Shown here piece after piece: positions 59,771 through 64,000 of a stretch of DNA of 64,000 nt (the stretch's first letter is position 1; each line of letters begins with the position of its first letter). The stretch is taken from contig NC_092286.1 in the NCBI RefSeq assembly GCF_036320965.1, forward strand, positions 25,758,977-25,822,976, read 5' to 3'. Below the pieces are notes generated by a model. It made no database searches and was not told where the DNA came from. It saw only the letters and a program-made list of their open reading frames with translations. This DNA comes from Panulirus ornatus. Lineage: Eukaryota > Arthropoda > Malacostraca > Decapoda > Palinuridae. The translations under genes and the position numbers were made by a program.

Positions 59771-60587
59771 TATCGTGCTCGGGGGTCGTACCACAGTCGT
59801 ACTCGGGGGTCGTACCACAGTCGTGCTCGAGGGTCGTACCACAGTCGTGCTCGAGGGTCGTACCGCAGTCGTGCTCGAGGGTCGTACCACAGTCGTACTC
59901 GGGGGTCGTACCACAGTCGTCCTCGAGGGTCGTACCACAGTCGTGCTCGAGGGTCGTACCGCAGTCGTGCTCGAGGGTCGTACCACAGTCGTGCTCGAGG
60001 GTCGTACCACAGTCGTGCTCGAGGGTCGTACCACAGTCGTCCTCGAGGGTCGTACCACAGTCGTCCTCGAGGGTCGTACCACAGTCGTGCTCGAGGGTCG
60101 TACCACAGTCATGCTAGAGGGTCGTACCACAGTCGTACTCGGGGGTCGTACCACAGTCGTCCTCGAGGGTCGTACCACAGTCGTGCTCGGGGGTCGTACC
60201 ACAGTCGTGCTCGGGGGTCGTACCACAGTCGTCCTCGAGGGTCGTACCACAGTCGTGCTCGGGGTCGTACCACAGTCGTCCTCGAGGGTCGTACCACAGT
60301 CGTGCTCGAGGGTCGTACCACAGTCGTGCTCGAGGGTCGTACCACAGTCGTGCTAGAGGGTCGTACCACAGTCGTGCTCGGGGGTCGTACCACAGTCGTC
60401 CTCGAGGGTCGTACCACAGTCGTGCTCGGGGGTCGTACCACAGTCGTGCTCGGGGGTCGTACCACAGTCGTGCTCGGGGGTCGTACCACAGTCGTGCTCG
60501 AGGGTCGTACCACAGTCGTGCTCGGGGGTCGTACCACAGTCGTGCTCGGGGGTCGTACCACAGTCGTGCTCGGGGGTCGTACCACAC
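59771..60587 (+). repeat. 24-bp derivative of the CGTAC family
   Basis: About 34 units with core GGTCGTACCACAGTCGTGCT followed by CGAG or CGGG. It differs from the 21-bp family by three extra bases (ACC-ACA-GTCGTG instead of ACC-GTCGTG) and by TCGAGG for TCAAGG, which creates a CTCGAG site in most units. Open frames of 160-190 codons are artefacts. Confidence 0.96.
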
Positions 60588-60739
60588 ACCAGGGCTTCCC
60601 CCACACATCAGGGCTTTGCAACAATCCTGGTGTTACCGGATCCTGTCGTCAGGCTCACGCTGCCCAGGGATGCGCTACTTCCAGTAGCAGGGAAATGGAG
60701 ACTTCTGGAACGATCCAGTCCTTACACACACACACACAC

Positions 60740-60743
<4 letters not shown>

Positions 60744-60805
<62 letters not shown>
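60744..60805. repeat. (TA)n microsatellite
   Basis: About 60 bp of TA next to the following LINE tail. Confidence 0.95.
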
Positions 60806-60807
<2 letters not shown>

Positions 60808-60995
60808 TACACATGTACATACTCATAATTGCTCGCCCTCATTCATCCCCGGCGTCACCCCGCCCTACAGGAAACAGCGTTGCCAGTCCCTGCGTCAGCC
60901 AGGAACAGCGTTGCCAGTCCCTGCGTCAGCCAGGAACAGACGTAAAAAGGGCCACATCCGCTCACATCCATTATCTGGCTGCCATGTGTAATGCA
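60806..60995 (-). mobile_element. LINE 3' UTR fragment
   Basis: The minus strand runs from GGTTTCGGTGCATTACACATG (60,983-61,003 region) toward the GGCGGGGTGACGCCGGGG block and the TATG section, as in the copy at 19,540-19,790. CAGCGTTGCCAGTCCCTGCG is tandemly duplicated (60,879 and 60,909). Its proximal end merges with the 31-bp array. Confidence 0.75.
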
Positions 60996-61352
60996 CCGAA
61001 ACCACCGCTCCCTATCCACTACTGCACCGAAACCACCGCTCCCTATCCACTACTGCACCGAAACCACCGCTCCCTATCCACTACTGTACCGAAACCACCG
61101 CTCCCTATCCACTACTGTACCGAAACCACCGCTCTCTATCCACTACTGCATCGAAACCACCGCTCCCTATCCACTACTGCACCGAAACCACAGCTCCCTA
61201 TCGACTAATGCACTGAAACCACAGCTCCCTATCCACTAAGGCACTGAAACCACAGCTCCCTATCCACTAAGGCACTGAAACCACAGCTCCCTATCCACTA
61301 ATGCACCGAAACCACAGCTCCCTATCCACTACTGCACCGAAACCACAGCTCC
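60989..61352. repeat. 31-bp minisatellite derived from the LINE 3' UTR
   Basis: About 12 units with core GCACCGAAACCACCGCTCCC. The reverse complement of this core is part of the LINE 3' UTR (19,539-19,560: GAGCTGTGGTTTCGGTGCAT), and the first unit is continuous with the LINE fragment on its left. CACAGCTCCC units, closer to the LINE sequence, occur in the distal half. Confidence 0.9.
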
Positions 61353-63713
61353 CTGCTGCCAGACACTGTACACTTCACTGCTGTCAAACACTGTACAGTT
61401 CACTGCTGCCAGACACTGTACCGTTCACTGCTGCGACACTGTACAGTTCACTGCTGTCAGACACTGTACACTTCACTGCTGCCAGACAGTACAGTTCACT
61501 GCTGCCAGACGCTGTACAGTTCACTGCTGCCAGACACTGTACCGTTCACTGTTGCCAGACTCTGTACACTTCACTACTACCAGACTACCGTTCACTGCTG
61601 CCAGACACTGTACACTTCACTGCTGCCAGACACTGTACCGTTCACTGCTGTCAGACACTGTACTGTTCACTGCTGCCAGACACTGTACAGTTCACTGCTG
61701 CCAGACACTGTACACTTTACTGCTGCCAGACACTGTACAGTTCACTGCTGCCAGACACTATACCGTTCACTGCTGCCAGACACTGTACACTTCAATGCTG
61801 CCAGACACTGTACAGTTCACTGCTGCCAGACACTGTACAGTTCACTGCTGCCAGACACTATACCGTTCACTGCTGCCAGACACTGTACACTTCAATGCTG
61901 CCAGACACTGTACAGTTCACTGCTGCTAGACACTGTACAGTTCACTGCTGCCAGACACTGTACCGTTCACTGCTGCCAGACAGTGTACACTTCACTGCAG
62001 CCAGACACTGTACAGTTCACTGCTGACACTGTACCGTTCACTGCTGCCAGACACTGTACAGTTCACTGCTGCCAGACACTGTACCGTTAACTGCTGCCAG
62101 ACACTGTGCATTTCACTGCTGCCAGACACTGTACACTTCACTGCTGCCAGACACTGTACACTTCACTGCTGCCAGACTCTGTACACTTCACTGCTGCCAG
62201 ACACTGTACACTTCACTGCTGCCATACACTGTACAGTTCACTGCTGCCAGACACTGTTAACTTCATTGCTGCCAGACACTGTACACTTCACTGCTGCCAG
62301 CACTACACTTCACTGCAGCCAGACACTGTACCGTTCACTGCTGCCAGACACTGTACAGCTCACTGCTGCCAGACACTGTACACTTCACTGCTGCCAGCAG
62401 TGTACACTTCACTGCAGCCAGACACTGTACACTTCACTGCTGTCAGACACTGTACAGTTCACTGCTGCCAGACACTGTACAGTTCACTGCTGCCAGAGTG
62501 TACCGTTCACTGCTGCCAGACACTGTACACTTCACTACCGCCAGACACTGTACGCTTCACTGCTGCCAGACACTGTACACTTCACTGCTGCCAGACACTG
62601 TACACTTCATTGCTGCCAGACACTGTACATTGCACTGCTGCCAGACACTATACACTTCACTGCTGCCAGACACTGTAAACTTCACTGATGCCAAACATTG
62701 TATACCGTTCACTGCTGCCAGACACTATATAGTTCACTGCTGCCAGACACTGTACACTTTACTGCTGCCAGACACTGTACACTTCACTGCTGGCAGACAC
62801 TGTACACTTCACTGCTGGCAGACACTGTACACTTCACTGCTGCCAGACACTATACACTTCACTGCTGCCAGACACTGTACCGTTCACTGTTGCCAGACTC
62901 TGTACACTTTACTGCTGCCAGACACTGTACAGTTCACTGCTGCCAGACACTGTACACTTCACTGCTGCCAGACACTGTACAGTTCACTGCTGCCAGACAC
63001 TGTACTGTTCACTGCTGCCAGACTCTGTACAGTTCACTGTTGCCAGACACTGTACAGTTCACTGCTGCCAGACACTGTACCGTTCACTCCTGCCAGACAC
63101 TGTACACTTCACTGTAGCCAGACACTGTACAGTTCACTGCTGCCAGTGTACCGTTCACTGCTGCCAGACACTGTACACTTCACTACTGCCAGACTCTGTA
63201 CATTCACTGCTGCCAGACACTGTACAGTTCACTGCTGCCAGACACTGTACAGTTCACTGCTGCCAGACACTGTACACTTCACTGCTGCCACACTGTACCG
63301 TTCTCTGCTGCTAGACACTGTACACTTCACTGCTGCCAGACACTGTACACTTCACTGCTGCCAGACACTGTACACTTCACTGCTGCCAGACATTACCGTT
63401 CACTGCTGCCAGACACTGTACACTTCCCTGCTGCCAGACAGTGTACAGTTCACTTTTGCCAGACACTGTACAGTTCACTGCCGCCAGACACTGTACCGTT
63501 CACTGCTGCCAGCCACTGTACAGTTCACTGCTGCCATCCACTGTACAGTTCACTGCAGCCAGACACTGTACCGTTCACTGCTGCCAGCCACTGTACCGTT
63601 CAATGCTGTCAGACACTGTACAGTTCACTGCTGCCAGACACTGTACCGTTCACTACTGCTAAACACTGTACAGTTCACTGCTGCCAGACACTGTAACGTT
63701 CACTGCCAGTCTC
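61353..63713. repeat. 25-bp minisatellite
   Basis: About 94 units with core CTGCTGCCAGACACTGTACA, then GTTCA or CTTCA; CCGTTCA is the third common type. It starts at once after the last LINE-derived unit. Small deletions in several units shift frames. Plus-strand frames of up to 448 codons are repeat artefacts. Confidence 0.96.
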
Positions 63714-63771
63714 AATGTTATGTCCTCACACCGTTTTCAGTTGATTCCATCACTAATCGAGATTTCCAGTG

Positions 63772-64000
63772 TACGACTCTTGAGCACGACGGTACGACCC
63801 TTGACCTGACGGTACGACCCTTGAACACGACGGTACGACCTTGAACACGACGATACGACCCTTGAACAAGACGGTACGACCTTTCAACACAACGACGGTA
63901 CGGCCCTTGAACACGACGGTACGACCCTTGAGCACGACGGTAGGACCCTTGAGCACGACGGTACGGCCTTGGACACGTCGTGTTCAAGGGTCGTACCGTG
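63772..64000. repeat. CGTAC-family repeat with terminal inversion, continues past the window
   Basis: About nine degenerate minus-orientation units (CTTGAACACGACGGTACGAC type) run to about 63,970. The last 26 bases are plus orientation (TGTTCAAGGGTCGTACCGTG), so two arrays meet head to head at GGACACGTCGTGTTC. Unit lengths here vary because of small indels. Confidence 0.9.

Noticed and set aside
12331..63713. A shared GTAC site in at least six different unit families as evidence of common descent
   Set aside because: GTAC is only four bases, and the flanks differ completely except within the CGTAC family, so chance is sufficient.

Overview
The window is eukaryotic nuclear DNA, most likely from an arthropod and probably a decapod crustacean. 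It has long AT-rich stretches, abundant (TA)n, (CA)n and (GA)n microsatellites, truncated non-LTR retrotransposons, a Penelope-like element remnant, a spliced-looking exon and a very heavy minisatellite load. I see no operons, ribosome binding sites, CRISPR arrays, tRNA or rRNA genes. The decapod assignment is inference from the style of the dispersed repeats, not a database match.

Layout, 1-11.8 kb. This part is mostly low-complexity or unique DNA that looks intronic or intergenic. One candidate internal exon of a minus-strand gene lies at 43-312, with good splice signals on both sides. Dispersed elements follow: three copies of a ~220-bp SINE-like repeat (about 1157, 2486, 2755); a 5'-truncated LINE with an open reverse-transcriptase frame (3209-4540, minus); several LINE 3' tails; an old, stop-ridden LINE copy (7015-7995); and a Penelope-like reverse-transcriptase remnant (11286-11765) downstream of a dispersed repeat with a degenerate hammerhead-like motif (10884-11040).

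Layout, 11.8-64 kb. About three quarters of this part is tandem arrays: roughly 30 minisatellite arrays with units of about 11 to 48 bp, longest 5.5 kb, often abutting with no unique spacer. One 21-bp family with the core GGTCGTACCGTCGTG recurs at eight or more places (23.3, 32.3-33.7, 34.4-35.2, 36.6, 51.5-52.7, 54.1-54.4 and 63.8-64.0 kb, plus a 24-bp derivative at 59.8-60.6 kb). It occurs in both orientations and often flanks other arrays. Two arrays far apart (49.1-50.9 and 58.4-59.5 kb) share a 15-bp core. One array (60.99-61.35 kb) has clearly grown out of a LINE 3' UTR.

The unique spacers between arrays are short. Four of them (about 23.8-24.3, 47.16-47.35, 51.17-51.5 and 54.5-55.1 kb) are richer in GC or CpG and carry clustered CCAAT boxes, perfect CRE palindromes, E-boxes or GC boxes, so they look like promoter or enhancer fragments. 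No multi-exon gene can be built from them here. The very long open frames in the arrays (up to about 760 codons) are by-products of stop-free repeat units and are not annotated as genes.
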